A stretch of DNA of 64,000 bases from Caldisericota bacterium (GCA_024655965.1 JANLFL010000005.1:57860-121859); one strand, 5' to 3'; positions 33,373 to 43,216 are shown, counted from the stretch's first letter. The notes: a model not told the origin generated them from the letters alone. Program-made: numbers and translations.

Positions 33373-34776
33373 ATGGTAAAAGTCCAATTTTTCAACACCT
33401 ATTCGCGGAGGAAGGAAACCTTTACTCCTTTAAGGCAAGGGGAGGTGAGAATGTACACCTGTGGTCCCACGGTATACGATTTCGTCCACATTGGGAACTT
33501 CCGCACTTTTATTTTTGAGGACCTCCTCCGCCGTTCCTTGAAATTTTTGGGTTTCAAGGTGATCCAGGTAATGAACCTCACTGACGTTGAGGACAAGATA
33601 ATCAAAGCCTCCCGGGAAAAAGGGGTCACCATATTTGAGTACACCGAGCCTTTCATCCAGGCTTTCTTTGAGGACGCAAGCAATTTGAACATCGAACCCG
33701 CGGAGTACTACCCTCGGGCAACAGAACACATCCCCCAGATGATAGAGTTGATTGAGGAACTTTTCCAAAAAGGTTTTGCCTATTCCCAGGGGGATTCAAT
33801 TTATTTCGACATTTCCAAATTCCCGAAATACGGAAGGCTTTCCAGGATCAAGCCAGGTAGCCGGGCTTTTTCCCGCCTGGATGCTGATGAATACGAAAAG
33901 CAAGAGGTGGGCGATTTCGTCCTTTGGAAGGGAAAGAAGGAAGGGGAGCCCTTCTGGGAGAGCCCCTTTGGCCCGGGTCGCCCCGGATGGCACATCGAGT
34001 GTTCCGCAATGTCCATGCATTATCTGGGACCAACTTTCGACATTCACACCGGAGGAATTGACAACATGTTCCCTCACCACGAGAACGAGATTGCCCAGAG
34101 CGAGGCGGCAACTGGCCAGACATTTGTCCGATTCTGGATGCACTCCCAGCACCTTCTGGTGAACGGAGAAAGAATGGCAAAGTCCAAAGGAAACTTCTAT
34201 ACCTTGAGGGACCTCCAGAGAATGAATTACTCCTTTAAGGCGATTCGCTTTCTCCTTCTTTCCACCCACTACCGAAACCCTCTGAATTTCACATTCGAGG
34301 CCTTAAAGCAAGCTGAAAAGAGCGTGGAAAGACTTCTCGATTTTTACCACCGCTTGAAGGAATATCAAGGAAAGGAAAAAGAGGAGGCGGAGGAGGTATT
34401 ACGTTCTATCCGGGAAATAAGGGAGGAGTTTGTCGAAGCCTTGGCCGATGATCTGAACATTTCAGGGGCGATTTCCGCGGTTTTCTCCCTGATGCACGAG
34501 ATCAATCCCATGATGGTGGAAGGTACACTGAAAAGGGAGGGGGCAATTCTTGCCTTGAAGACGATTGAAGAATTCGACCAGGTCCTGGGGATCCTCGAAA
34601 AGAAGGGAGAGCTTGAGGATTGGGTTCAAAACCTGATCAAGCAGAGGGAGGAAGCGAGAAAGAGGAAGGACTTTGCCACCGCTGATCGAATCAGGGCTGA
34701 ACTTCTGGAAAGAGGGATCGTCTTAGAGGATACTGCGCAAGGGACCAGGTGGCGAAAAAAGACCTTGGGGGATTGA
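33373..34776 (+). CDS. cysS: Cysteinyl-tRNA synthetase
   Basis: This 467-residue class I enzyme charges tRNA-Cys. The motifs are complete: CGPTVYDFVHIGNFRTF (zinc Cys and HIGH-type HIGN near residue 30), GRPGWHIECSAMS (zinc Cys), HTGGIDNMFPHHENEIAQSE (zinc His and Glu) and MAKSKGN (KMSKS position). The C-terminal helical anticodon-binding domain ends with the RKRKDFATADRIRAEL helix typical of CysRS. I chose the ATG at 33373 (MVKVQFFNTYSR), since family members begin here; the ATG at 33334 would lie upstream of the proposed -10 box. It converges on the tRNA-Ser gene. Confidence 0.95.
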   Translation: MVKVQFFNTYSRRKETFTPLRQGEVRMYTCGPTVYDFVHIGNFRTFIFEDLLRRSLKFLGFKVIQVMNLTDVEDKIIKASREKGVTIFEYTEPFIQAFFEDASNLNIEPAEYYPRATEHIPQMIELIEELFQKGFAYSQGDSIYFDISKFPKYGRLSRIKPGSRAFSRLDADEYEKQEVGDFVLWKGKKEGEPFWESPFGPGRPGWHIECSAMSMHYLGPTFDIHTGGIDNMFPHHENEIAQSEAATGQTFVRFWMHSQHLLVNGERMAKSKGNFYTLRDLQRMNYSFKAIRFLLLSTHYRNPLNFTFEALKQAEKSVERLLDFYHRLKEYQGKEKEEAEEVLRSIREIREEFVEALADDLNISGAISAVFSLMHEINPMMVEGTLKREGAILALKTIEEFDQVLGILEKKGELEDWVQNLIKQREEARKRKDFATADRIRAELLERGIVLEDTAQGTRWRKKTLGD

Positions 34777-34787
34777 GGCTCAAAAAA

Positions 34788-34874
34788 TGGCGGATGGGGT
34801 AGGATTCGAACCCACGGGGCTTTTAGCCCACCGCATTTCAAGTGCGGCGCCTTAAACCACTCGGCCACCCATCC
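34788..34874 (-). tRNA. tRNA-Ser (anticodon TGA)
   Basis: A class II tRNA on the minus strand: acceptor GGATGGG/CCCATCC, anticodon stem CCGCA/TGCGG around CTTGAAA (anticodon TGA, codon UCA), long variable arm GGGCTAAAAGCCC, T-loop TTCGAAT, discriminator G and encoded CCA, followed by six T. It starts 2 bases after the serS stop codon, so it is most likely made from the serS transcript. Confidence 0.96.
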
Positions 34875-34876
34875 AG

Positions 34877-36148
34877 TTATTCTATTTTATCCACTCCCAG
34901 ATAGGGTTTCAAAACTTCCGGGACTTTGATCGATCCGTCCTTCTCCTGGTAATTTTCCAGGATGCTTGCCACTGTTCTGGCCAGGGCGATTCCGGAACCG
35001 TTAAGGGTGTGGACGAACTCCAGCTTCCCGGTTTCTTTATCCCGGAAGCGAATGTTCAAGCGGCGGGACTGAAAATCAGTGCAATTGCTGCAGGAAGAGA
35101 CCTCAAGCCACTTTCCCGTCCCCGGTGAAAATACGTTTATGTCGTAAGCCTTGGCCGCGGTGAAACCGACTTCCATGGAACAGAGTTCCACGATCTCGTA
35201 AGGCAGGCCCAATCCATTTACAACTTCTTCGGCATCCTTCAGCATTTTTTCCAGCTCTTCGAAGGAATCTTGGGGTCTTGTGAGCTTGACCAGCTCCACC
35301 TTGTCGAACTGATGCACTCTCAGCAACCCCCGGGTATCTTTTCCTGCAGCCCCTGCCTCCCTCCGGAAGCAGGCAGTGTAAGCCACGTAGTAGATGGGAA
35401 GGTCCTCCTCGCTCAGGATTTCCTCAGCGTGAATTGCGGTTACCGGCACCTCCGCGGTGGGGTTCAAGTAATACTCCGCGTTCTCAAACCGGTACATCTG
35501 GTCGTCGAAATCCGGGAGCTTTCCCGTTCCGTAAGCCGCCTCGCGGTTGATGACATAGGGAGGCCACAATTCGGTGTAGCCGTGTTTTTCCCTGTGCAGA
35601 TCGAGCATCCAGGAGATCAAAGCCCTTTCCAATCTTGCTCCCCATCCCCTGTAAAGAATAAACCCGCTTCCGGAGATTTTTGTCCCCCTCTCGAAGTCGA
35701 TCAATTTCAACTTCGAGGCGATCTCCCAGTGGGGTAGGGGAGTGAAATCGAAATTCCTCAGAACTCCCCCCTTCCTCACCTGACGGTTATCCCTTTCCCC
35801 CTCTCCGATGGGGACAGAGGGATGAAGAAGATTTGGGATTTTCTCAAGAAGCCGGGTAATCTGGTCCCTTTTTTCCTTCAGGGGGGCGTTTAATTCCTTA
35901 ACTTTATCGGAAAGGTCTCTGACTTCCGCAACCAGTTGGGAAACATCCTCACCTTTTCTCTTCAGCTCCCCGATTTCCTCCGAGCGGCGATTTAATTCCG
36001 CCTGGAATTTCCCTTGTTCGGAGACAAGGTTTCTCCACTCAGCGTCGAGGCGCAAGATCTCGTCAACTATCGAGGTTTCCCTTCCTCTTTTTCTGAGAGA
36101 TTCCTTAACTTTTTCCGGGTCCTGTCTGATTAACTTCAGGTCAATCAT
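34877..36148 (-). CDS. serS: Seryl-tRNA synthetase
   Basis: This 423-residue class II enzyme charges tRNA-Ser. The N-terminal long coiled-coil arm that grips the tRNA runs from about residue 28 to 100 (EQGKFQAELNRRSEEIGELK and following). The catalytic core shows the class II motif 2 region (CFRREAGAAGKDTRGLLRVHQF) and motif 3 (NGSGIALARTVASILENYQ) near the end. The ATG at 36148 has AGGAG 6 bases upstream and gives the family-typical start MIDLKLIRQDPE; a longer frame to 36286 overlaps the divergent rarA and was rejected. A TATAAT at 36179-36184 (minus) is the likely -10 box. No T-box is seen. tRNA-Ser follows at once. Confidence 0.95.
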   Translation of the reverse strand: MIDLKLIRQDPEKVKESLRKRGRETSIVDEILRLDAEWRNLVSEQGKFQAELNRRSEEIGELKRKGEDVSQLVAEVRDLSDKVKELNAPLKEKRDQITRLLEKIPNLLHPSVPIGEGERDNRQVRKGGVLRNFDFTPLPHWEIASKLKLIDFERGTKISGSGFILYRGWGARLERALISWMLDLHREKHGYTELWPPYVINREAAYGTGKLPDFDDQMYRFENAEYYLNPTAEVPVTAIHAEEILSEEDLPIYYVAYTACFRREAGAAGKDTRGLLRVHQFDKVELVKLTRPQDSFEELEKMLKDAEEVVNGLGLPYEIVELCSMEVGFTAAKAYDINVFSPGTGKWLEVSSCSNCTDFQSRRLNIRFRDKETGKLEFVHTLNGSGIALARTVASILENYQEKDGSIKVPEVLKPYLGVDKIE

Positions 36149-36237
36149 GCTGCTCCTTTTAAAATGTAAGCTGAAAAAATTATACTTATGGTAGAGTATC
36201 ACAAATTCAAAATCCAGCCGGAGATGAAGAATACCTG

Positions 36238-37569
36238 ATGAGCCTTTTTGACCTTCCGGAAAACGGAAAACTTGGGGAACAACCACTTTCCCTACGCATC
36301 AGACCGCGGATCCTTGAGGAGTTCATCGGCCAGGAGCATCTTGTAGGGAAGGGGAAGATCCTCCGCCAGGCAATTGAAACTGATAACCTCTTTTCCTGCA
36401 TCCTCTGGGGACCCCCGGGGTGTGGAAAATCCTCGCTGGCTTACATCATCTCCCGGAGGACTAAAGGGAATTACGTTCAGATATCCGCCGTGACCGCCGG
36501 GTTAACCGAGCTCAAGGCGATAGTCAAGGAAGCTCAGAGGAGGAGGCAGCTTTTCAAACAGAAAACCATCCTTTTTATTGACGAAATCCACCGCTTTAAT
36601 AAGGCTCAGCAGGACGCCCTTCTTCCCTTCGTGGAGGACGGAACCCTGATATTGATCGGCGCGACCACCGAAAACCCCTTTTTTGAGGTAATCTCCCCCC
36701 TGGTCTCAAGATCAAGGGTCTTTCAGCTTGCGCCTCTAAAGGAAGCCGAAATCGAGGAGATAATTAAGAGGGCTCTAACCGACAAAGAGAGGGGTTTGGG
36801 GAATTATCCCCTGGAGATCACCGAGGAGGGTATGAAGTTGCTGGTGAGGGTCTCCAATGGGGATGCCCGGGTTGCCCTGAACGCCATAGAGTGGGCTTTC
36901 AAGTCCCAATTTTCCCAATCACCTGAAAAAATCCTCCTGGATACCCCCCTTTTGCAGGATGCCCTGCAAAAACGGGCTGTTACCTACGATAAAGATGCCG
37001 ATGCACATTTTGACACAATCTCAGCCTTCATTAAGAGCATGCGTGGCTCCGACCCTGATGCAGCTTTATTCTGGCTTGCCAAAATGCTTTATGCCGGAGA
37101 AGACCCGAAGTTCATCGCCCGAAGGATCATGATCTGTGCCAGCGAGGATGTGGGGAATGCGGATCCCCAGGCCCTTGTGATCGCCACTGCTTGCGCCCAG
37201 GCGGTCCAGTTCATCGGAATGCCCGAAGCCATGATTCCTCTTGCCCAGGCAGCCATCTATGTGGCCTGCGCCCCCAAGAGCAATTCCGCTTACGCGGGGA
37301 TAGCGGAAGCAATGAAGGATGTGGAGGAGGGGAAATCCACCGAAGTCCCCCTTCATCTCCGGGACGCCAATTACCCTCAGGCAAAAAAGTTAGGGCACGG
37401 AAAGGATTACAAGTACGCTCACGATTTTGACGGGCACTTTGTTCCCCAGCAATACTTGCCAGATGCCCTAAAAATGAGGCAATATTATTATCCGTCAGAA
37501 GAAGGAATGGAACACTTTATCAAGGAAAGGTTGAAGAAACTTTGGGGAAATTTGAAAAATTACGAGTAG
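36238..37569 (+). CDS. rarA: Replication-associated recombination protein A (RarA/MgsA), AAA+ ATPase
   Basis: The 443-residue product is a clamp-loader-like AAA+ ATPase that acts at stalled replication forks. Walker A is GPPGCGKSS (near residue 60), Walker [20 protein letters not shown] (near 118-136), and sensor regions follow ([12 protein letters not shown]). The C-terminal MgsA-type region is clear ([34 protein letters not shown], then [15 protein letters not shown]). It is divergent from serS across 89 bases. The start codon has only GGAG 16 bases upstream, a weak site. The last 28 bases overlap the next gene. Confidence 0.93.
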   Translation: MSLFDLPENGKLGEQPLSLRIRPRILEEFIGQEHLVGKGKILRQAIETDNLFSCILWGPPGCGKSSLAYIISRRTKGNYVQISAVTAGLTELKAIVKEAQRRRQLFKQKTILFIDEIHRFNKAQQDALLPFVEDGTLILIGATTENPFFEVISPLVSRSRVFQLAPLKEAEIEEIIKRALTDKERGLGNYPLEITEEGMKLLVRVSNGDARVALNAIEWAFKSQFSQSPEKILLDTPLLQDALQKRAVTYDKDADAHFDTISAFIKSMRGSDPDAALFWLAKMLYAGEDPKFIARRIMICASEDVGNADPQALVIATACAQAVQFIGMPEAMIPLAQAAIYVACAPKSNSAYAGIAEAMKDVEEGKSTEVPLHLRDANYPQAKKLGHGKDYKYAHDFDGHFVPQQYLPDALKMRQYYYPSEEGMEHFIKERLKKLWGNLKNYE

Positions 37570-39143
37570 TTGCCATCTTGGCGTTAATAACCATCATTCT
37601 TCTTCCCTTCGATTCTTGGAAGACCTCGGCCCTCGGTGCGAATTTCGTGCCTTCAAGCCCCTCCTTTCAATGGTTCCCTGCAGTGAGCGGGAACCGAATC
37701 GTCTGGGTGGATAACCGAGCGGGAAACCTGGACATCTACCTATACGACCTTTCCACCAATAAGGAGATGGCGGTCTGTACCAATTCCGCAGATCAGTACA
37801 TGCCTAAAATCTACGGAGACCGGGTGGTCTGGATGGATAAGAGGGCCATGTCCGGGAAAGAAGAGAAATGGGATATTTACATGTTCGATCTCAAGACCGG
37901 GCAGGAGATTCCCATCTGCACCAGCCCGGGTTCCCACAAGTCCCCCTCGATCTGGAAGGACTACATCGTCTGGCAGGATGAGAGGAACGGGAACGCGGAC
38001 ATCTACCTCTACGACCTGAATAAGGGAGAGGAAAGGCCGATAAGCCTTTCTCCCGGAAACCAGATGTATCCCTCCATTGATGGCGACCGGATCGTCTGGC
38101 TGGATGGAAGGGAAAACTTTAATTTCACCGATATTTACATGTACGACCTCACTTTAGAAAAGGAGATTCCTGTCTGGGTTCACAACCCCAATAAACCGGA
38201 GGCGGCAGGAGTCCCCGATATCTTCGGGGACAAAATCGTCTGGAGCCTGAACCATGAGGATGGGACGGCGGCCTTGTACATGTACACCATCCCCACGAAG
38301 CAGACCTCGATCATCGTCAGAGAGGAGGGCTCAAGGACAAACCGGAGTTGTATTTATTGGCCAAGGATTTGGGGAAACTGGATCGTTTATACCCTTTACA
38401 AGGATGGAATCAGGCAGGTTAATGTCTTCGATTTGAACACCGGGGAGAAATTCATTCCCAGCAAATCCGTTACCGGCCAGGATGCTCCCGCCATATGGGG
38501 GAACCTTTTAGTCTGGCAGGATAAAGTGGGCACCCTGGAGCGAATTGCCTGGATGGAACTTTCCCCCATTGGTGCTCAATCGGGGCAAAGTGCACCTTTT
38601 TTCGACATTGCCGAGCACTGGAGTTACCCTTATGTCCTTGCTTTATACCAGAGAGGGATAGTCAAAGGCCTGGATGATGGAACGTTCCGCCCTGATTCCT
38701 TCTTGACCCGCGCTCAATTCGCCACTCTGCTTGCTTCTTCTTTTTCTCTCCAACCAGGAGAAAGCCGTTCCTTTCCCGATGTAAGCCCCGATGCCTGGTA
38801 TGCTCAAGCGGTTCAGGTTTGCGCTCAATCCGGCTGGATGATCGGGTTTGAGGATGGCCGCTTCTACCCGGATGATAAAATTACCAAAGCCCAGGCGATA
38901 GTCGCTCTTTCCCGGGCAGCGGGTTTAGAGAAAAAGGAGGGGAACCTTCCTTTTTCAGATACCGAAGGGCACTGGTCGGAGCCATTCCTCAAGGCTTTCT
39001 TTTTAAGCGATCCACCCTTTGTCGAATCTCGCCTCTTTAGGTACTTTTCCAGAGGGGAAAATTTCGAACCAAACCAGTTCATAACCCGGGGGCAGGTCTC
39101 CCTGTTTTTGGCTTCTCTTCTGAGGCTGCCCCTTTCCCCCTGA
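37542..39143 (+). CDS. Secreted beta-propeller protein with S-layer-homology repeats
   Basis: The 533-residue product begins with a signal peptide (about 8-32) and continues with at least six TolB/WD-like blades. Each has the pattern GDRIVWxDxR followed by DIYLYDL (for example RIVWVDNRAGNLDIYLYDLS near 53 and YIVWQDERNGNADIYLYDLN near 143). From about residue 350 there are SLH repeats (YQRGIVKGLDDGTFRPDSFL, then SGWMIGFEDGRFYPDDKI, then a third near 500). The propeller part is likely a binding module shown at the surface; no catalytic residues are evident. The TTG start overlaps rarA by 28 bases with GGAAAGG 10 bases upstream; a start further downstream cannot be excluded. Confidence 0.85.
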   Translation: MGKFEKLRVVAILALITIILLPFDSWKTSALGANFVPSSPSFQWFPAVSGNRIVWVDNRAGNLDIYLYDLSTNKEMAVCTNSADQYMPKIYGDRVVWMDKRAMSGKEEKWDIYMFDLKTGQEIPICTSPGSHKSPSIWKDYIVWQDERNGNADIYLYDLNKGEERPISLSPGNQMYPSIDGDRIVWLDGRENFNFTDIYMYDLTLEKEIPVWVHNPNKPEAAGVPDIFGDKIVWSLNHEDGTAALYMYTIPTKQTSIIVREEGSRTNRSCIYWPRIWGNWIVYTLYKDGIRQVNVFDLNTGEKFIPSKSVTGQDAPAIWGNLLVWQDKVGTLERIAWMELSPIGAQSGQSAPFFDIAEHWSYPYVLALYQRGIVKGLDDGTFRPDSFLTRAQFATLLASSFSLQPGESRSFPDVSPDAWYAQAVQVCAQSGWMIGFEDGRFYPDDKITKAQAIVALSRAAGLEKKEGNLPFSDTEGHWSEPFLKAFFLSDPPFVESRLFRYFSRGENFEPNQFITRGQVSLFLASLLRLPLSP

Positions 39144-39182
39144 TTGAAATATAATAAATAAAAAAAGGGAGGTTTCAGGTGG

Positions 39183-40775
39183 ATGTTCTGCCCAAAGTGC
39201 GGTAAGGAGAACGAGGAGGGGGCCTCTTTCTGCTCTCAGTGCGGTTACTCATTTCAGCCTTCCCAGGGACCAACAGGTAAAAAGAATTTTCTGACTTATT
39301 TCCTTGTGGGAATTTTAGTCCTGGCTATTGCTGGTGGGGCTTATTTTCTGGCTAATTCTCTTCTTAGGCCTACTCAGGTCTCCCAGATGGAGCTCGCCAG
39401 CCTTGTTCCCCAAGAAACCGGAATTTTCCTAACCTTCACTTCCCAACAGGGATCTTTGGAGGATTTGTTCGAAAGCCTGAAAATTTCCGCTTCTTTCTCG
39501 GAGCTCGGCGATTCCCTTGAGGGTTTGGCATCCGACCCAGTTGCCCAGGAAATCCTGAAAGCGGTCAAGCCTAATATTCAATTAGCAGTTTCCTTTAAAG
39601 GTGACCGGCAGGATTATTACCTCCTGGGTGAATTGAGGGACCCTTCCCAGGGAGAAAACCTTCAGGAAAAAATTGTCGAAGAATATCAGAAGCAGGGAAA
39701 GCAAGCAATAAAAAAACAGGTTGGAAATGCGACGATTTCCGGATTCCCCGACGAGGAAGCCTGGGTAGCGACAAGAGGGGGAATTTTTTACGTGGCTTCC
39801 TCAGAAGAAGCTTTAAATTCCATCCTTGAGCCCCGGGGCTCAACCTTAGAGAAGAATTCCCTGTACCGCTCCATCCTGGAAAAAGTCCCCAAGAACCCTT
39901 CTATCTTCCTTTTTATAAATTTCTCCTATATTCCCGAGCTTCCATCCCAAATCCACCACCTCTACCTTTTTTCGGACGAAGTCGAAGGTTCCCCTCACCT
40001 TAAGGGGGAGGTCGTGGTTGATCTTGACCAGCTATTGGGTTCCCCACCCTCCAAAGAATTCAAAGAGGTTTTCTCTGTCCTCAAAGCCCTGGTCAACTCC
40101 CCGGGGGAAAAAGGAACCCCCTTTGGCATGGTCCCTCCCACGCCTGCTTTTGCTTTCACCACATTTGGCTGGCTGGGGAGCCTCCTTGAAAGCGGAATTG
40201 TGCAAGATTATCTCCCCCCTTCCCTTCCCTTGGGCTTTTTAAACGGGAAAACTGAATTCTTTATCGGAGAAATGGAGGGAGTTGAAGGGATGGTCCCCTT
40301 CGGGATCTCGGTAGAGATTCCCCCTGAAAATTACCCCGATGCAACTCAAACCTTAAATCAATTCGATGAGATTTTCTCAAACATTTCCGGGGGCGAAGTG
40401 GTGCTCGAAAACGTGGAGATAGAAGGGGTCCTTTCCCGTAAGGTTTCGACTCCTGATGGGAACTTCTATTATGCTTTAACCGATAAACACTTCTTTCTCG
40501 CTCCCGGAGCTGAACCTCTTAAAGCGATGATCGGAAGGGAAAAAGGTACCAAGGAGAGCCTTTCCTCTCAGGAATACTTCAAGCATTTATCCTCCCTCAT
40601 GGAGGACTACCACTTTTGCTTTTTCCTCGATGGAGGAAAGCTTCAAGAGATCCTTCAAAAACTCCAGATTCCCATGGAAGGGGATTTTCCCATTCAGTTG
40701 AAAGGAAGGTCGATCCTTTTCATAAAATTGCGACCCGGGTCAATTACTTTCGAGGGATTTTCCCTGAATCCATAA
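39183..40775 (+). CDS. Zinc-ribbon, single-membrane-helix protein with DUF3352-like outer domain
   Basis: The 530-residue product starts with a zinc ribbon (MFCPKCGKENEEGASFCSQC), followed by a short linker, one membrane helix (about 36-60, FLTYFLVGILVLAIAGGAYF) and a large soluble domain to the end. The domain (LASLVPQETGIFLTF, later DEEAWVATRGGIFYVASSEEAL) resembles DUF3352, a family of secreted proteins of unknown function. The zinc ribbon would be cytoplasmic and the large part outside. A TATAAT at 39150-39155 and AAAGGGAGG before the ATG suggest its own promoter. The function is unknown. Confidence 0.7.
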   Translation: MFCPKCGKENEEGASFCSQCGYSFQPSQGPTGKKNFLTYFLVGILVLAIAGGAYFLANSLLRPTQVSQMELASLVPQETGIFLTFTSQQGSLEDLFESLKISASFSELGDSLEGLASDPVAQEILKAVKPNIQLAVSFKGDRQDYYLLGELRDPSQGENLQEKIVEEYQKQGKQAIKKQVGNATISGFPDEEAWVATRGGIFYVASSEEALNSILEPRGSTLEKNSLYRSILEKVPKNPSIFLFINFSYIPELPSQIHHLYLFSDEVEGSPHLKGEVVVDLDQLLGSPPSKEFKEVFSVLKALVNSPGEKGTPFGMVPPTPAFAFTTFGWLGSLLESGIVQDYLPPSLPLGFLNGKTEFFIGEMEGVEGMVPFGISVEIPPENYPDATQTLNQFDEIFSNISGGEVVLENVEIEGVLSRKVSTPDGNFYYALTDKHFFLAPGAEPLKAMIGREKGTKESLSSQEYFKHLSSLMEDYHFCFFLDGGKLQEILQKLQIPMEGDFPIQLKGRSILFIKLRPGSITFEGFSLNP

Positions 40776-40781
40776 ATGTGA

Positions 40782-41687
40782 ATGAGTAAAAGGCTTCTGG
40801 TCATCACATTCATCGCCCTGATTGCCGTCTCCTTTGGCTCCATCCTTGCCAGACTCTCCCAGGCTTCCTCCCTTGTGATCTCTTTTTACCGTGTCCTTTT
40901 GGCGGTAATTTTTCTCTATCTCTGGGCAAAAATTTCCCGAGCGAAAATCCTTGTCCCTTTAAAACCGAGGGAGATATTCCTCCTTTTTATTTCCGGTTTT
41001 GCCCTGGGGGCGCATTTTTACTTCTGGATCACCTCTTTGAAGTGGACAACGGTTTCCAGTTCCACGATACTCGTGAGCACACACGTGATTTTCGTTACCC
41101 TCGGGGAGAGGATTTTTAACCGGAGGACCTTTCCCTTGGCGTTTTTGTTTGCCCTGATCCTTGCCATTGGTGGGGTGGTATTGATTGCCAACGCTGATTT
41201 TCAGTTTTCCGGATTAGCGTTGAAAGGGGACTTCTTTGCCCTGCTCGGGGGGTTGATGGCCGCGGTTTATTTCTTCTCGGGAAGTGTCCTTCGTGCAAGG
41301 CTTCCCATTCTGACCTACGGGATTTTCGTCTATTCCGTGGCGGCTTTCCTCCTGGGGATTGCTATTCTCGTGTTCCTGGGTCCCTTGGCGTTCGTTGCCT
41401 TTCCCCCTTCGGATATAATCTGGTTTTCACTCCTTGCCCTTGGTCCCCAGATTTTGGGGCACACCCTTTTAAATTACCTTCTTGCTTTTGTCCGGCCCGC
41501 TTTCCTGACAATGTCAGTTCTCTTTGAACCCGTTGGGGCGACCATCTGGGCTTTGATTATTTTTAAGGAAGTCCCAGGAGTTTTGGCCCTCATCGGAGGG
41601 GCGATGGTGGTCCTGGGTTTGGCCATAATCCCCCGTAATGAGGCCGCCTTGGTTAAGGATCAAACCCTAACGATTTTTCCCCGGTAA
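40782..41687 (+). CDS. DMT superfamily (EamA) transporter
   Basis: The 301-residue product has ten hydrophobic segments in two EamA repeats of five. The first begins LVITFIALIAVSFGSILARL (5-24). The second repeat begins near residue 150 (GDFFALLGGLMAAVYFFSGS) and ends with GALGxPxxG-like VFEPVGATIWALIIFKEVP and GGAMVVLGLAIIPR. Such carriers export or import metabolites; the substrate cannot be read. It starts 6 bases after the preceding gene without a good ribosome site, so translational coupling is likely. Its 3' end overlaps the convergent amidohydrolase by 28 bases. Confidence 0.85.
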   Translation: MSKRLLVITFIALIAVSFGSILARLSQASSLVISFYRVLLAVIFLYLWAKISRAKILVPLKPREIFLLFISGFALGAHFYFWITSLKWTTVSSSTILVSTHVIFVTLGERIFNRRTFPLAFLFALILAIGGVVLIANADFQFSGLALKGDFFALLGGLMAAVYFFSGSVLRARLPILTYGIFVYSVAAFLLGIAILVFLGPLAFVAFPPSDIIWFSLLALGPQILGHTLLNYLLAFVRPAFLTMSVLFEPVGATIWALIIFKEVPGVLALIGGAMVVLGLAIIPRNEAALVKDQTLTIFPR

Positions 41688-43210
41688 AGGAGAAGAAAGA
41701 CCTCTGTTTTTCCCAAGGCTTTGAGCGGTTTTTTCCCCAAATTTTCCGAGAGAACCACCAAATCCCCTTTTATCCCCGGAGCTATCCTCCCCTTGTTTTT
41801 CTCCTGAAATGTTCCCCAGGCACCCCAGTAAGTGTAGGCTTCGAGGGCGTCCTTAAGGTCTAATGCCTCCTCGGGAAGGAAAGGCTCCTCTTCGACAAAT
41901 GGGGTTTGTCTTAAGCATGCTGCATAGATCCCTTTGAGCGGGGATGGTTCCTCCACTGGTGCGTCCGATCCAAATGCCAGGTGAATCCCGGCGGAATGAA
42001 GAGAACGATAGGGGTAGGAGAATTTCACCCTTTCTCCCCAGAGGGCAATCGCCATTTTCCTGTCGGAGACGGCATGGATCGGTTGGACTGATGCCATCAG
42101 TCCGCTTTTGAAGAACGGTGCTAAGTCATCGGGGTGAATTAATTGGACATGCTCGATCCGGCTCCGGAGTTTCATATTGACGTCCCGTTTGGGGTAGAAG
42201 GCCTGGATGGCATTTCTTACCGCTAAGTCCCCGATGGCGTGAATGGAAACGCCGATCTCCTTTTCCGCTAAGAGGCTTACAATTTTTTCCAGCTCGCTCT
42301 TCGGGGTAACCTCTATTCCGCAGCTTGTTGAGCCCTCATAAGGAGAAAGGAGGAGGGCGGTCTGGGACCCCAGAGCGCCGTCAGCAAAAAGCTTAATCCC
42401 TCCCAGTTTTACCCTGTCCGTCCCATCTCCGCTTTTCAATCCACTTTTTATTACCGCTTCAATGGATTCCCTGGGGAACCAGAGGGTACAGTCAAAATCC
42501 AAATTTTGGGAATCCAGATAGGAGATGAAGGAGAGGGGATCCCAATCTCTTTCCAATATCCAGTTGCACCCGGAGACACCTTGCTTTTGAAGGTACCTCA
42601 CCGCCTTTTTTAAATCCGGCTCTCCCTCCTCCTTCAAATTTGATAGTTTTCCCCCGTAAAGGTCGCAGGCGTTCTCAAGGAGAATCCCGGAGGGAGTTCC
42701 ATCATCTTCCCTTAAGATTTTCCCTCCAGGAGGATCAGGGGTCTCCCTGGAAATTTTTAAAGCGCTCATCGCCAGGGAGTTGAGCCATAGGGCATGTCCA
42801 TCTTTGCTCCATAAAGCAGCAGGGTGGTCGCCGGTCACTGGATCCAGGTCTGATGCTTTAGGGAAACATGGTTCCTTCCAGAGATTCTTGTCCCACCTTC
42901 CCCCGGTAATCCAATCCCCCGAGGGAATGGCCTTCCGAAATTCGGATACGAGGTATAAAGCCTCTTCAAGGGTTTTTGCATTGCGAAGGTCGACCTCCCC
43001 CAGGGAATCCGCGAAAGCCTCGAGGTGAAGGTGGCTGTCCGTGAAGGAGGGGAGGACCAGTTTTCCTGAGCAATCGATTTTTTCAAAACCGGGAAACTCC
43101 CCCTTTTTAACCTTCCCCACTTTTAGAATTAGATCTCCGGAAATGACTACATCGGATTGAAAAAACTCTCCTCCGGAAAATACGAAGCCATCTTTGAGGA
43201 TAAAATCCAT
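41660..43210 (-). CDS. Amidohydrolase family protein (YtcJ-like)
   Basis: The 516-residue product is a metal-dependent amidohydrolase of the YtcJ/NfdA type. The metal-binding DSHLHLEAFA (near 58) corresponds to the HxH motif, SIHAIGDLAVRNAI (near 320) and RIEHVQLI (near 350) hold further His ligands, and GSDAPVEEPSPLKGIYAA (near 420) holds the conserved Asp. It ends with RIAPGIKGDLVVLSENL. The family hydrolyses amide or related bonds; the substrate is unknown. AAGGAG lies 2 bases before the ATG, and cca lies upstream at 6 bases, so they form one unit. Confidence 0.85.
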   Translation of the reverse strand: MDFILKDGFVFSGGEFFQSDVVISGDLILKVGKVKKGEFPGFEKIDCSGKLVLPSFTDSHLHLEAFADSLGEVDLRNAKTLEEALYLVSEFRKAIPSGDWITGGRWDKNLWKEPCFPKASDLDPVTGDHPAALWSKDGHALWLNSLAMSALKISRETPDPPGGKILREDDGTPSGILLENACDLYGGKLSNLKEEGEPDLKKAVRYLQKQGVSGCNWILERDWDPLSFISYLDSQNLDFDCTLWFPRESIEAVIKSGLKSGDGTDRVKLGGIKLFADGALGSQTALLLSPYEGSTSCGIEVTPKSELEKIVSLLAEKEIGVSIHAIGDLAVRNAIQAFYPKRDVNMKLRSRIEHVQLIHPDDLAPFFKSGLMASVQPIHAVSDRKMAIALWGERVKFSYPYRSLHSAGIHLAFGSDAPVEEPSPLKGIYAACLRQTPFVEEEPFLPEEALDLKDALEAYTYWGAWGTFQEKNKGRIAPGIKGDLVVLSENLGKKPLKALGKTEVFLLLYRGKIVRV

Positions 43211-43216
43211 TTCTCC

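Noticed and set aside
34626..34868. An 80-codon minus-strand frame starting MAEWFKAPHLKCGGLKAPWV
   Set aside because: It is a reading of the tRNA-Ser gene itself and the opposite strand of the cysS end, a familiar artefact.
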